Source of the DNA: Culex pipiens pallens
Taxonomy: Eukaryota; Arthropoda; Insecta; Diptera; Culicidae
Direction of reading: 5' to 3'
DNA length: 64,000 nt
Assembly: GCF_016801865.2 (NCBI RefSeq)
Contig: NC_068939.1
Span: 133,333,116 to 133,397,115 of the forward strand
This document shows positions 1 through 12,035 of this stretch, in pieces. Position 1 is the stretch's first letter. Each line of letters begins with the position of its first letter. Both the position numbers and the translations under genes were made by a program. The notes under the pieces were generated by a model. That model saw nothing but the letters and a program-made list of their open reading frames with translations. It did no database searches and was not told the DNA's origin.

Positions 1-150
1 CGGGAGGTGCGTTGGGGACCCTCTGGGGTCTCGTGGCCACATGGTGGTGGTGGCGCTTATCTGCGCCCAGATCAACACAAGACTTGCGCATGTCGAAAGC
101 GACCGGAATTACGTCCTCGACCAGACGAGCGGCAGAAATTGTAGCACTTC
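1..150 (+). CDS. Candidate first (or 5'-partial) coding exon of an unnamed small secreted protein
   Basis: I do not recognise the product. The frame starting at base 2 is open from the window edge to a consensus splice donor, GTGAGT, at 151-156, and ends after two bases of a codon. An ATG at 41 sits in a good Kozak context (GCCACATGG). It is followed by a short hydrophobic run (VVVALICA) that could be a weak signal peptide, then an N-C-S glycosylation sequon near the exon end. Joined to the exon at 12036 the phase is kept, and with the exon at 13049 it gives 126 residues from this ATG. If the ATG is internal, more exons lie to the left of the window. The stretch is clearly GC-richer than the sequence after about 250. 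Other frames are also partly open here, including a minus-strand one, so the strand call rests on the donor and phase match. Confidence 0.33.
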
Positions 151-519
151 GTGAGTAAAATGCAAACAGCAATATTATTTACTGGAGTGTGTACCTACGG
201 CGCGGAAGCCGGTCTCTTCAGCAGGGGTGTGTTTTGGGCTGTGAGCTGCTGGTCAGAGATAAATGGGTTTGGAATTTTCTACTTTAACTTTTCATAAGAA
301 TTCAATTGTGAACATTGTTTAAAGAAGAAAATTCTAAGCTGCGCAAATGTGAAGCTGTCCTCTTTATGTGTTAGAAAGAATAAAAAAAATCGATTTAAAT
401 ATAAAAATAGTCCATGATCTAACAAACTTGGACTATGGAATATTAAATAGTTTAGATAAGTACTCCAAAAGTCGTGATAAAAACGTAAATGGCTTAAGTT
501 CGAAGGTTTGTTAAAAGGC
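151..519. other. AT-rich start of proposed intron 1, nothing recognised
   Basis: After the donor the GC content falls quickly from about base 250. I see no open frame, RNA gene or inverted repeat. In the proposed gene model this is the beginning of an 11.9 kb intron. Confidence 0.4.
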
Positions 520-1411
520 TTTAGTTTTTAGTTTTTAGATTTTAGTTTTTAGTTTTTAGTTTTTAGTTTTTAGTTTTTAGTTTTTAGTTTTTAGTTTTTA
601 GTTTTTAGTTTTTAGTTTTTAGTTTTTAGTTTTTAGTTTTTAGTTTTTAGTTTTTAGTTTTTAGTTTTTAGTTTTTAGTTTTTAGTTTTTAGTTTTTAGT
701 TTTTAGTTTTTAGTTTTTAGTTTTTAGTTTTTAGTTTTTTGTTTTTAGTTTTTAGTTTTTAGTTTTTAGTTTTTAGTTTTTAGTTTTTAGTTTTTAGTTT
801 TTAGTTTTTAGTTTTTAGTTTTTAGTTTTTAGTTTTTAGTTTTTAGTTTTTAGTTTTTAGTTTTTAGTTTTTAGTTTTTAGTTTTTAGTTTTTAGTTTTT
901 AGTTTTTAGTTTTTAGTTTTTAGTTTTTAGTTTTTAGTTTTTAGTTTTTAGTTTTTAGTTTTTAGTTTTTAGTTTTTAGTTTTTAGTTTTTAGTTTTTAG
1001 TTTTTAGTTTTTAGTTTTTAGTTTTTAGTTTTTAGTTTTTAGTTTTTAGTTTTTAGTTTTTAGTTTTTAGTTTTTAGTTTTTAGTTTTTAGTTTTTAGTT
1101 TTTAGTTTTTAGTTTTTAGTTTTTAGTTTTTAGTTTTTAGTTTTTAGTTTTTAGTTTTTAGTTTTTAGTTTTTAGTTTTTAGTTTTTTAGTTTTTAGTTT
1201 TTAGTTTTTAGTTTTTAGTTTTTAGTTTTTAGTTTTTAGTTTTTAGTTTTTAGTTTTTAGTTTTTAGTTTTTAGTTTTTAGTTTTTAGTTTTTAGTTTTT
1301 AGTTTTTAGTTTTTAGTTTTTAGTTTTTAGTTTTTAGTTTTTAGTTTTTAGTTTTTAGTTTTTAGTTTTTAGTTTTTAGTTTTTAGTTTTTAGTTTTTAG
1401 TTTTTAGTTTT
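520..1411. repeat. Homogeneous TTTTTAG 7-bp satellite array (about 127 units)
   Basis: About 890 bp of nearly uninterrupted TTTTTAG units. I see only a few variants: an AGATTTTTAG unit near 537, one A-to-T change near 738, and one 8-bp unit near 1181. Such uniformity suggests recent expansion by slippage or unequal exchange. The right edge passes directly into the terminal inverted repeat of a foldback element. A TTTTTTTAGTTTT string also lies just outside the other end of that element (about 2583-2595), so the array may have grown from sequence at the insertion site. It is not the insect telomere repeat TTAGG. Confidence 0.95.
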
Positions 1412-2583
1412 GAGAAATTCCAGCTCAAATCAGGAATTTTTCTGGTACTTTTGTTCCCGACCCTCTCCGAGTTTCAATGAAACTTTGTAGACATGTTATC
1501 CTAGGCCTATTTAAGCTATTTTTGTGTATATGGAGCCAACTCGAAAATAACATATGAGAAAGGCGTAAGTTATTTAAATATTTTTGAATTTTGCAATTCA
1601 AAAATTACTGTATCTCGAAGCCATTGCATCGAATCAAAAATTGGACGGGCTTTCTGAAAAAAATAAAACACTGAAATTAAAATACATGCCACTTCCATGA
1701 GATTGTTTGATTTTCAAGTTTAAAAGTCAAATTTTAAGGTGTTGTTACGTTTTTTCTTCGTTCAATTTTTTTTTGAGAAATAGGCTAAGTCGTCACTAAA
1801 AGATTGACGATAAATACAGGATGGTATGTCTCTCCTAAAAAACACAAAAATCATTTACTGAAACTGTTTTTTTTTAAAGTGGTCTAATCGTCAAAATTTT
1901 TAAAAACCGATAGTGGGAATCGATTCTCCAGACAATTTTACATAAAGTCTCCATATTGACTATTGTCTTATGTACAATCCTTGGGAAGATACAGCGGTTT
2001 AATAAATTAAAATGTCGAAATAATAGGCCATTGACAGCTTTTTAATTTGACTCGTTTTAATATTTGCGTAAGCTTATTTACTAATCAGGTTTCTTCTACA
2101 CTGTTTTTTTTCTATTTTAAGTTATGAGCATTTTTTTGTAACAATTTAGCCTATTTCCTCAAAAATTTTGAACGAAAAAAAATCGTGACATCACCTTAAA
2201 ATTTGCCTTTAAAATATAAAAATCAAAAAATCTCATAGAAGTGGCGTGTATTTTAATTTCAGTGTATTTTTTCAGAAAGTCCGTCCAATTTCCTACAAGT
2301 TTGTCTTTGACCACTTTTTGGTACGATGCAATGGCTTCGAGATACAGTCATTTTTAATTACGAAATACAAAAATATTTGAATAACTTACGCCCTTCTCAA
2401 ATGTTGTTGTCGAGTACAATTGGTTCATATACACATAAATGGCTTATATAAGCCTAGGATAACATGTCTACAAAGTTTCATTGAAATCGGTGAGGGTCGG
2501 GTACAAAAGTACCAGAAACCCCAGTACCTTCGACAAAGACGTAAGTCTACGTCAAAAAATCCAGATTTGAGCTGGAATTGCTT
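1412..2583. mobile_element. Long-TIR foldback element, copy 1
   Basis: The ends are imperfect inverted copies of each other. The left end starts AATTCCAGCTCAAATC and continues through TGGTACTTTTG, GACCCTCTCCGA and ACATGTTATCCTAGGCCTAT. The right end carries the complement of these blocks at about 2400-2583. The right arm has an extra ~38 bp near 2520-2558 with its own small palindrome (GACGTAAGTCTACGTC). No coding frame is seen inside, so it is non-autonomous. Close relatives lie at 2590-3945 and 53586-54350. The superfamily is not clear to me. Confidence 0.75.
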
Positions 2584-2589
2584 TTTTTA

Positions 2590-3945
2590 GTTTTGGCTTT
2601 CTGAAAAAAATACACTGAAAGAAAAATACACGCCACTTCTATGGGATTTTTCAATTTTTGTGATAAAAAGTTAAATTTTAAGGTTAAGTCACGATTTTTT
2701 TTCATTCAAAATGTTTGAGGAAATAGCCTAAAATGTGACAAAAAGACTCACGAAAAATGCAGGATGGTATGTCTCTCCTAAAAAAATACAAAAATCATTT
2801 ACTAAACCTGTTTTTTTTTAAAGTGGTCTAAACGTCAAAATTTTCAAAAACCGATAGTGGGAATCGATTCTCCAGACAATTTTACATAAAAGTCTCCATA
2901 TTGACCATTGTCCTTAGTCCAATCCTTGCGAAGTTACAGCGGTTTTAAAAATAAAAATGTCGAATAAACAGCTTTTTTGGTGGTTTTTGGCATTTTCTAT
3001 ATGACAGACTTGATTTTTCAGTCTCGAAAATATTTTTACTGGAAAGCTCGTCCCATTTCCCATAAGTTTGCCTTTGCCAGTTTTTCAATTTGACTTGTTT
3101 TGATATTTACGTAAGATGATTTACTATCCAGATTTCTACCACACTGAAAAAAATATTCTGTTTTCAGTTATGAGCAATGTAATTAAGCTTATATCTGTAA
3201 GCCCATGCATCCAATTGAAAAGCTGTCAAGGGCAAACTTATGGGATATTGGACGAGCTTTTCGGTAAAAATATTTATAGAAAATGAAAAAAAACCACCAA
3301 AAAAGCTGTTTTTTCGACATTTTTATTTTTAAAGCCGCTGTTACTTCGCAAGGATTGGACTTAGGGCAATGGTCAATATGAAGACTTTTATTTAAAATTG
3401 TCTGGAAAATCGATTCCTACTATCGGTTTTTGAAAATTTTTACGTTTAGACCACTTTTCAAAAAAACAGGTTTAGTAAATGATGTTTGTATTTTTTTAGG
3501 AGAGACATACCATCCTGCATTTTTCGTGAGTCTTTTTGTCACATTTTAGGCTATTTCCTCAAACATTTTGAATGAAAAAAAATCGTGACTTAACCTTAAA
3601 ATTAAACTTTTTATCATAAAAATTGAAAGATCCCATAGAAGTGGCGTGTATTTCTCTTTCAGTGTATTTTTTTCAGAAAGCCCGTCCATGTTCCTACAAG
3701 TTTGTCTTTGACCACTTTTTGGTACGATGCAATGGTTTCGAGATACAGTCATTTAAAAATTACAGAATACAAAAATATCTAAAAAATTTACGCCCATCTC
3801 AAATGTCATTTTCGAGTGCAATTGGCTCAATATACACAACAATGGCTTATATAGGCCTAGGATAACATGTCTACAAAGTTTCATTGAAATCGGAGAGGGT
3901 CGGGTACAAAAGTACCAGAAAAATTCATGATTTGAGCTGGAATTG
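2590..3945. mobile_element. Long-TIR foldback element, copy 2, left terminus missing
   Basis: The segment 2594-2970 is inverted almost perfectly at about 3310-3692, so the DNA can fold into a hairpin with a stem of roughly 380 bp. The right side continues to the same outer end as copy 1, ending in the complement of AATTCCAGCTCAAATC. The matching outer left ~250 bp are absent, and the element starts abruptly next to copy 1. This suggests deletion or recombination between neighbouring copies. Small open frames inside have no homology that I recognise. Confidence 0.75.
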
Positions 3946-3997
3946 CTCTATGATAACATGAAATGTTATTGAACTCTTATACAAAACTGGGGTACAA

Positions 3998-4052
3998 ACT
4001 TAAAAAGTGTCAAACGAAAAAGTGATCATCCACCGGGGCTTGAGTGTAATAT
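3998..4052 (-). repeat. Dispersed MITE end (ACACTCAAGCCCCGGTGG type)
   Basis: On the minus strand this reads ACTCAAGCCCCGGTGG followed by ATCACTTTTTCGTTTGAC. It closely matches plus-strand sequence at 46978-47020. Two copies in opposite orientations, each with the same blunt edge, mark it as a mobile-element end. Confidence 0.55.
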
Positions 4053-6877
4053 AAATTAAATAATTACAAAACTTTTACAACCCAAAATCTCTGACAACGT
4101 AAACACAAAACGCCGTGTTTATCTTAAAGTTCTTTAAAGTTCACGCCGCCACCCCTTCTGCGAATGTATATGTGTTTGGTGTGTACCTTTGCGCCAAAGG
4201 TAAATTGGGCAAATTTCCTGCGCACACATTTTCGAGCATTCGCATGATTGGCATGAATAAGTGCGCCGGCCGGCCGTCGAGACTTGAACGCATGGCGCCG
4301 AAATTTGTTAGCCGCCCCAAAACTCGTCCTCCTGGCCTCGGCTTATCGCGCCATGATCTGCGCGCCGAGATTACACGCCAAGTGAATAATGAGATCGCTG
4401 AGTTTTTGGGTTTGGGTTGAGGGGAATTTGTTTGGTAACAAATTTTAGTGTTTAAGTATTATTTTTGTCTCTTCAAGTGTTTGGTAGTAATTCAATGAAA
4501 AAAATTGGAAAACATAGCAGAAAAAACTATTAACTGGATGTTTTGAGCATACACAGATTCTAGAATAGAGCTGAAGTGCCTCATCAGTCTTCTAATGGCA
4601 TTGATCAGCTGTAATCATAGTTCAATTTGCAGCGAAGTGCACTCTTGTATGGTACTTGCTGCTGGCAACAATTCCTTCTAAAAATGAAAATCAAGGGATT
4701 GCTCTTGGCAGGCTTTTAGCAACCCTAATCGAATTTCTTTTACGGTTTGCTCAGTAATCCATATACATCTACATGTCAAGTATGAGTTTCAAAAATTTTC
4801 GAGCAAAAGAAATGTTCAATATGTAGTATAATAGTATCGTTTAAATGTCTAATTATTGATGGTAGAACTGAGCAATACATCCTAAATTCAATTCTAAAAC
4901 ACAGCAAAACATACTGAACGTCACAATTTACGGTTCCCACAAACTCTCCAAACAGTTGCAGACGGACGAGCTGGTCAACATGTGTCCCCGCTAAACAGCA
5001 ACATTTTATCCTTCTGGCTCATTACTGCAACAGGACGCGTCCTGTCTCAACGTCTCAACAAACAAACCTCCTGTGTATATGAAACTCCAATCTCCTGAAA
5101 GGGCGCCAACCAATCCCCCTTCCCCCAATTCTGTTAAGGGGAGACGACCACGAGGCAAAACCACAAACCTCATAGCCTGAAACTGGTCGTAAAACAGTTT
5201 TCGATGCGATATAAAATGTCTTGTTAATTTTCAATTTCATTAACAAAATAATGTAAAATGCAAATCAAATCAATCGAATGGGTTAACGGGGTGGCGGGAG
5301 CGCGGGAGGGGGACCATGGAGTAGAACCGGGTGAGGAGAGGCTTGTCCGCGCGCGCTGAAAAACCATACGACACTCAATTAATTAACATCGGTATAAAGC
5401 ATGTGAAAACAAGCTCCGGTTGGACGCGTTGAGCTAACCCTTGGGTGACCAGTGGAAAATTAGTGACTATTGAGAACTTTAAACTTTTATTTTTTACATG
5501 ACAATGCTCAAGTGCACTACACTAAAAAAACGCTTCAATTCACGTTAAACGGGGTAATAATGCGTTAAAAGTTGTCAGGTCAAGAAATTAGTTAAGATTG
5601 GTTAAGTCACCTGCCTCCGTTCCTGAACAGGACTGTAATATCCTAACGAAAAGATAAAACTCCAGAGCAAAGATTAGGATCAGTTGCGTATAGGTAACAG
5701 TCATTGGCGGGCACCAATGGCGCCCGCCATGTCATTTTGTAGAACTCGATGTTTAAGGGCAGGAATGTTAGCAAGCGCTCTCCTGCTTAGTGCAAGAAAT
5801 AATAATAAACTAAAAATTATATTTCGGAGCAATGCATAACTGATACACAGCAATGGATTTTATATTCTTCGACAGTCCAAGAAATCTCCCGATCCGTTGA
5901 GGGTTACCCTACGCCCGTCCGATCGACATGCTTACACCCGAGAGAGGATAGGAAATTTCGATTGATTTTGTCTGCTAACCTTATCCACCCTCTTCTCTCG
6001 TTTCCTTTATTTCTGACACAATCTTCACCAAAAATTTCGTCGAAATTTTCGAAGAACGATCGTCCGGTTTTCTGCGCGGATCGAAACACTAAACGGTTAG
6101 CCAGGCCTATGTTTCTGGTTGGCCGTCCAGGGCCGGTTGATGGTCACGGGTCAGTCATCTGGCGGCGTGAAAGGGGACTGGGAGGTTTTATTGGCTTATT
6201 TTATGCTGATTTCTTTTCTTTTTTCGACTTTTTTTTTCTCTTGCTTTCGGTTTGCCATGGATTTGGTCGTGTCGAATTTGTGTAAACCGAAGCGACGGGG
6301 GATTGATTTAGACCATTAGCGGTTGACGTTCGGCTCGAAATTGTGTCATTAGTGTTAGCTCTAATTCTGGCCAATATGTTCGGAATTTGTGTTAGATGAT
6401 GAGTCAAACTAGGTTTTGGATTGGGGGATCTATTGGAGGTTAGAAAGCTTTAGCTGACTAGATTTAGCACTGTTTAAAACTTGTATTATTTAAAAAAGAA
6501 AAAACTGCATTGAAAATAGCGAAGAAAAAAATTTGCACGATGGTCCAAGGTTTTACAAGATTTTTTCTGTGACGTCAGCCACTAGTACTACAGATCGTCG
6601 TCGAATTATGATTTAATGCAACTGATTTCAGGCCCGAGTAAGGAAAAAGAGTAGTTTAATTTAGTACGCTTTGTACTCTCCGCTTGGCGAATTGGCACGA
6701 ATCGTACCCAAGAAGCGAAGCTCCGATACGATGTGATCGTGTGCAATCTTGTCAAATTTCGCTTTTTGATGTATGAGAAAAACGCAGTTTTGTCATGTAT
6801 TTTTACAGTCACTAGATCTTACTGTATTAAATTCTAGACAATTGTTGAGCTTGTCAAAATCAAGTCAAAATTATTAT
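4053..6877. other. Non-repetitive intron sequence with GC-richer islands
   Basis: No gene is supported here. GC-richer patches at about 4130-4420, 5280-5400 and 6060-6330 stand out from the AT-rich background and could be conserved non-coding elements. A palindromic CRE/CREB-type site, TGACGTCA, is at 6570-6577. A possible 60-base micro-exon at 4141-4200, between a TTAAAG acceptor and a GTAAAT donor, keeps frame in the proposed gene but is too short to claim. Confidence 0.35.
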
Positions 6878-6879
6878 TT

Positions 6880-7573
6880 TTGCCTTCCTCACCTCGCTGA
6901 GGATAGGCTATAAAATCACTCGAAAAATGAACTTCTTAAATAGGCCTCGAGACCCACTTCGCGTATACATATCGACTTAGAATCAAATTCTGAGCAAATG
7001 TCTGTGTGTGTGGATGGACGTAGATTTTTTTTCTCACTCACTTTTCTCGGAACTGGCTTGACCGATTTTGTCCGGAACTGTGTTTTTAGACCCTTCTACA
7101 GGTCCCATAGGTCATATTTTCATACCATCATGTTTAGTAAAGTTCTTCAATGGTTATGCTAAAAAAAAACGATTTTGACTAAAGTTCGCAAGATTGTAAA
7201 AAGGATGGTTTTTGTAAGAAAAGCCGTCATTTTTAGAAAGGTATTTGAAAGACCTTTCCAACGCGTCTATAACATTGAAGATCTGACAACCCTATCAAAA
7301 GTTATAAGCATGTGTTATTTATGCACTTTTTGGAGGCCGGATCTAAGATATTTTGATGAAAACGTTGTCCGGATCTATCATGCGACCTTATCTTTGGATA
7401 TCTTTGGAGATCTGACTACTCTATCATAAGTTGTTAGTACATAGGTGCCCTGCAATATGAAGATCTGACTTCCCAATCTAGTGGTATGAATAATGAGTCA
7501 AATTGATAAAACACTGAAAAACACCGCCCTTTTGTGTCTATTTTGGATATCATCTTTTAAATTTGAGGAAGGT
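6880..7573 (+). mobile_element. Non-autonomous element with CCTTCCTCA ends, complete copy
   Basis: The sequence begins CCTTCCTCACC and ends TGAGGAAGG, giving short terminal inverted repeats. It shares long blocks with 63325-64000, such as GGCTATAAAATCACTCG and AAAATGAACTTCTTAA. The 3' half contains degenerate direct repeats starting GATCTGACAACCCTATC. Open frames are short and not conserved in frame between the two copies, so I treat it as non-coding. I recall this repeat as common in culicine genomes, but give no family name. Confidence 0.65.
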
Positions 7574-7585
7574 ATCAACCACGTA

Positions 7586-7744
7586 CACAGAAAAAAAAAT
7601 CATGGTAATATTACATCTGGGAAGGGGTACATCTTTTATGTCAGAAAAAAGGTGTAATTTTACCTCTGAAAATGTGTAATTTTACCACTTTTCTGGTGTA
7701 ATGTCACTTCCCAGATGTAATATTACCATGATTTTTTTTCTGTG
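7586..7744. mobile_element. 159-bp TA-flanked MITE with near-perfect TIRs
   Basis: The two arms CACAGAAAAAAA...TGGTAATATTACATCTGG and their complement enclose a short centre. The element is bounded by TA on both sides (7584-7585 and 7745-7746), the target duplication of Tc1/mariner-type transposition. It lies 13 bp beyond the end of the element at 6880-7573. Confidence 0.8.
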
Positions 7745-7924
7745 TATGGGTGGATTTTTTAAACGAATGTTGATCAATTCTTTCAAAAGTTATATAGTCC
7801 AGACGCGATTTTCCGAAGCCTCGATTATCCGAAGTTCGATTATCGGAAAGATGACCAAATTTTTTTTATTTTTTTTTTATTTTCTTGTAATTTTTCCATG
7901 ATTTATTTTTATTGTGTTGTTTTT

Positions 7925-8056
7925 AGTTGAATAGACTTCTATTTCCATTAAAATATTCAAGTTTTAAGAATCAATATTTTTTGCTCCCTGATTTTTTGGA
8001 CCAATATTGAAGGGGTAGGGGCGACATAAACCATGAGAAATATTCGCAACGGCCTA
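7925..8056 (-). repeat. Dispersed repeat ending GGCCGTTGCAAATATTT
   Basis: On the minus strand this begins GGCCGTTGCGAATATTT and runs through a purine/pyrimidine block about spelling CGCCCCTACCCC to GGAAATAGAAGTC. Related copies are at 12684-12790, 40508-40565, 57432-57553 and 60222-60300. It is non-coding and of unknown family. Confidence 0.6.
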
Positions 8057-8508
8057 ACATTTGTTTGAAAGGACCAATTTTCATTTTTTTTTGAATAGAA
8101 ATGTTTGTTTTAAAGATCTCTACATATGTCTACATGACACCAACACGTTATGACGTAAGCTTGAATTGATAAATCTTTTTAAAGATTCTTTTTTTTCAGA
8201 ACCATCTTAAATGGCCTCATAAACTACCCGTTTGAAGATAAAGCTTTTTTCAACTTTTTAGAAATACTTATTTGTAAATATATTTTTGCGAGTAGTAGCC
8301 GCTTTTTTTTATTTTTGTGGCATCATCATTTTTGAAAAAATCAACGTTTATAAGAATACTTACATCCACAAATCAGTGTCAAGAGAATCGTTCCCTCAAA
8401 ATTTATTCAGTGTCAAAATCGAAAGAATAATGTTACTAACTCACACCACCAAAACAAATGTGTTCATTCGTTGATTGAAACGATAAAATCTCCAACAAGT
8501 GTCATACA

Positions 8509-8587
8509 TCGACTTCTGTGGTGGCCGTGGCAGTTAAGTGATTGAGTTAATGTGTCAAAAGTCTACGGGTCGATTCCCATAGTCGAA
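8509..8587 (+). mobile_element. tRNA-like SINE head
   Basis: A tRNA-sized unit with an A-box-like TGGCAGTTAAGTG and a B-box-like GGGTCGATTCCC, closed by a short acceptor-like pairing CGACT/AGTCG. A T-rich tail follows. Stems are too degraded for a working tRNA, so a retroposed tRNA-derived SINE fragment is the better reading. Confidence 0.5.
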
Positions 8588-8599
8588 ACTTTTGGTTTC

Positions 8600-10527
8600 T
8601 TTTTGTTTTGACAGAATAATTCTCTCGCCCATCTCGAGCTGTGTTTGGGGGAAAATCCAAACATTTTTAGATTCAAAATAAAATTTGCGATCCAAAAGAA
8701 CTCTATACAAATTTTGATTGTTGAGACGCTGTTAATGAAGGAAAAGCATTGCTGAATAATATTTTTGACAAGGTTAGAAAATTTTATACAACTTTCTCTG
8801 TTAAACTTTAAAAATAACTAAATCATTTCAGAGAAAAACATCACGTAATGCATCATAGTACCAATAAAGTACATCGACTCCTACATTTATACTAGTAATT
8901 TGTACCGTATGGCGAAAACGAATCAATATCGTTTCGGTACTAATGCTTTTCAAATTAAAATTCACCATAAACGACAATTGAATAACTCGCCGGTAAGCTC
9001 GTACTCGTACTAACGCGTACTTTGCTGATGAAGATGAAGATATCCGCGGTCCGATATCGGACCTTCTCCGCGGTGGCGGCACATTTACGATGCAAGTACG
9101 GTACCTGCCCGTAAGTGCTACTTCCAACTCGCAGTGCAATGCAAATGCCTCGTCCTACTCCACACGCCTCCTTCTCCCGGTGGACACGCGGCCAAATGCC
9201 AGGCGTTGAACGGCTTGTGCGATCCGGCGCAGATTAGGCGCGATTTTGCGCGCAATTTCACGCGCGTTGCGCAGCACACCACATTGTGTCACGCAACGAC
9301 TCGGTGGTCGAACACCTGTGCGATGGGCTTCGACAACTCAGCTGACTGACGCTTCCAGACCCGGTGGCGAGGGATGGCTACTACCTTGGAGTTAAAAGAA
9401 GGTCAAGGTTCTAAACTTATAAAAAGTGTTTCTATTGCTTTACACCTTTCAGACCTTTTCTGATTTTTAGTAAGCAGTTATTTTCCATAAATCGACTTAT
9501 CAACTGTAAAATCATGTTCTCACACATGAAACCAGCGTGAAACGATCAAAATTTAATTATCACGTAAGGGCAGATAAAAACACTTACTCACTTAAACGAG
9601 GCTTTTGGTTCAAGTAATGAATGGCGAATAAAATTGCAAAAAGTACTTGATGCACTCAAATTTCCGGAAGGCAAATTCAGACTCCACGTTCTGGCTGCTC
9701 GCTTGCCTGCCATGAGGCCCCCATCCGCTCAAGGGGCCTCTTGCCACACGATCATTCGCACAAATCGAACTGGGAACGGGCGATGCAACGCCAGATTAGG
9801 GAGGGGCACTTTGGGATGGCCTTTTGACTGTTTTTATTGGGGAAAGTGCTGGTGCTGATAGAAAAAAGCGGTGATTAATTTGTCAATTCAAACAACCAAA
9901 CAATCAAACAATCAAACAATCAAACAATCAAACAATCTGGTAGATGGATTGATCTTTTGATTTGTTCTCACCAAAAGAAACAATAATCCAGCCCCAGGAC
10001 GGTTCATGAAAATGTACTTCACGAGGAAGAAACAAAATTGCTGTGAAGAGCAACGAAATCGAAATAAAACCAAGAATGAAACAAGCAAAAAACCACAAGT
10101 GAAAACAATCAAGAGTGTCTTAATTGATAATCTTATGATATGTTATTTCCCGTATTTATGCTTTGATCGTGACATCTGCAACAGAAGTATCGTTTAATTT
10201 AATCCACGCGAGAAGTGAGAGATGCCTTCTGCAACTCCAGAGTCAATAATTTTACAAGGGTGTACGCTCCTCTAACGAGCTGGAATGGTGATCGTCACAA
10301 TCTTTATCATTGCACAGCAGAAAATGTGAAAAATAAGCAAAAAATTTAAAACGTGTTTATACAAATATGAAAAAATTACAATCATAAACAAACATAAACT
10401 AAACAAAATAAATGCAAAAAAAGTACTGAATATGAAACAAGAAAAATATAAAACAATGAAAGAAAAGTTTTCTTGAACACGAAAAAAAATATTCAAAAAT
10501 AAATTTGTGCTTGTCATTTCATTAGGG
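8600..10527. other. Intron sequence without recognised genes
   Basis: Mostly unique sequence. A GC-richer patch lies at 9050-9360. A short tandem array of CAAACAAT (about six units) is at 9889-9937. I see no plausible exon with both splice sites. Confidence 0.35.
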
Positions 10528-10860
10528 CACGTCCCGGGCAGACGGTAATAACAAAATTAATAATATTTCAATAACAAATCCTGTTAAAATAACAAAAAGT
10601 GTTATTATTTTATCCTGAAGTTCAACTTCAAGAAGAAAAAATAATAACAGTTTCTGATAAAATAACAAAATTTGGTATTGAAGGGATATTATATTGAAAA
10701 TGTTTAATAACACGCTAATAAGAGGAAATGTTACACATTTCAAAAACTCTCCTTATAACAAAATTTGTTATTCGTTCGGTATACTGACAAAGAAATAAAA
10801 TTACCATAAATCGCACAAATGGAAAAGTTTCTTAGTGTCCATAACACAATCTGTTATGTT
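10528..10860. repeat. AATAACA-rich low-complexity repeat, probable MITE
   Basis: Repeated occurrences of ATAACAAA in both orientations (TAATAACAAAATT, TTTGTTATT) suggest self-complementary arms, starting after GGGCAGACGG. Boundaries are uncertain. Confidence 0.4.
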
Positions 10861-10886
10861 TTTTTTTGTTAAATATGTTTAGATCT

Positions 10887-11313
10887 TTGGGATAATTTTG
10901 TCTAATTTCGTCGAGGTCATGATTTTGGCCATGAAATGGGGTCCTTAAGCTAAAATTATTCTAAAAAGTTGAAAATTTGAAAGTTGATTTTTTTTTTAAT
11001 TATTTGATATACCCCCTAAAGGACTTTGCTAATATTGTCTAGAACAATGAGATAATTTTGACCATTTTCGTCGGGGTCATTATTTTAGCCATGAAATGGG
11101 GTCCTCAAGCTAAAATTATTCTAAAAAGTTGAAATTTTGAAAGTTGATTTTTTTGATTATTTGATAGGGACTTTGCTAAAATTGGCTAGAACTATGGGAC
11201 AATTTTGACCAATTTCGTCGGGATCATTATTTTGGCCATGAAATGGGGTCCTTAAGCTAAAATTATTCTGAAAAGTTGAAATTTTGAAAGTTGATTTTTT
11301 TAATTATTTGATA
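10887..11313 (+). repeat. Three-unit tandem repeat, period about 150 bp
   Basis: Units begin GATAATTTTG at 10891, GATAATTTTG at 11051 and GACAATTTTG at 11198. Each continues with ATTTCGTCG, GGCCATGAAATGGGGTCC and GCTAAAATTATTCT. Spacings are 160 and 147 bp. The third unit is cut off at about 11313. Confidence 0.85.
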
Positions 11314-11649
11314 TATTTCTCGTTTCCCGGGAATTTTGTGACCCGGTAAATTGGACGCTCTAGTGTGTCCCTTTCACACCTTATGTAAGTTGTTATTCGA
11401 GTTAAAGGAATACACTATTGTTTACAAAAGTTATGTGCCCTTTTGAAAAGTTAGGCTCCAATTCGGCCCTACAGGGTTAAATTTAAAATTTCCATGAGAT
11501 ATGCTTCGAAGATATAAAATTTATTGTTTGTTTGTAAATATTGGTGCAGAAATTCGCTAATATGATAGAAATACAAAGCATTTTAGAGTTCTGATCAGAT
11601 TTCCTTATAAATGATGGATTGCTTCACCAAAATCGTAACTTAAAACATA

Positions 11650-11752
11650 CCGTCATCGGGGTGACATTGGGTCTTGGGATTGAAATTAGGTCATACAAAT
11701 TTCAAAATTTGTGTAGACCACCCCCCAAATACAATGTCACCTCTGATGACGG
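11650..11752. mobile_element. 103-bp TA-flanked MITE (CCGTCATC ends)
   Basis: Terminal inverted repeats CCGTCATCGGGGTGACATTG and the near-complement CAATGTCACC...GATGACGG, with TA on both sides (11648-11649 and 11753-11754). No coding capacity. Confidence 0.75.
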
Positions 11753-12035
11753 TATTGATTTTAATTATCATTTTTTATGCTCCTCAAAATGTAGAGAAAA
11801 TTCTTTTTTTTTTAAATTATATTATCAACTTTTCATTCCATGTTAAAGATTAAAAAAAAAATGCAGAGAAAAATGATGGTAATATTGCATCAGAAACTGT
11901 GAATTTTCATGAGTTTTTGATGAATTTTCATGAGGATCACATTTTTAATGTAATATTACTCAAAAACGAGGTAATATTTTACCAACCATATTTTCAACCT
12001 TCCAAAATTCAACTTCAACTTGCAATATATCCGAG

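Noticed and set aside
520..1411. Telomere-like array
   Set aside because: The 7-bp unit TTTTTAG differs from insect TTAGG, the array is internal, and dipterans lack canonical telomerase repeats.
4141..4200. Possible 60-base micro-exon in the first intron of the unnamed gene
   Set aside because: It keeps frame, but 60 bases between weak sites is too little evidence without transcript data.
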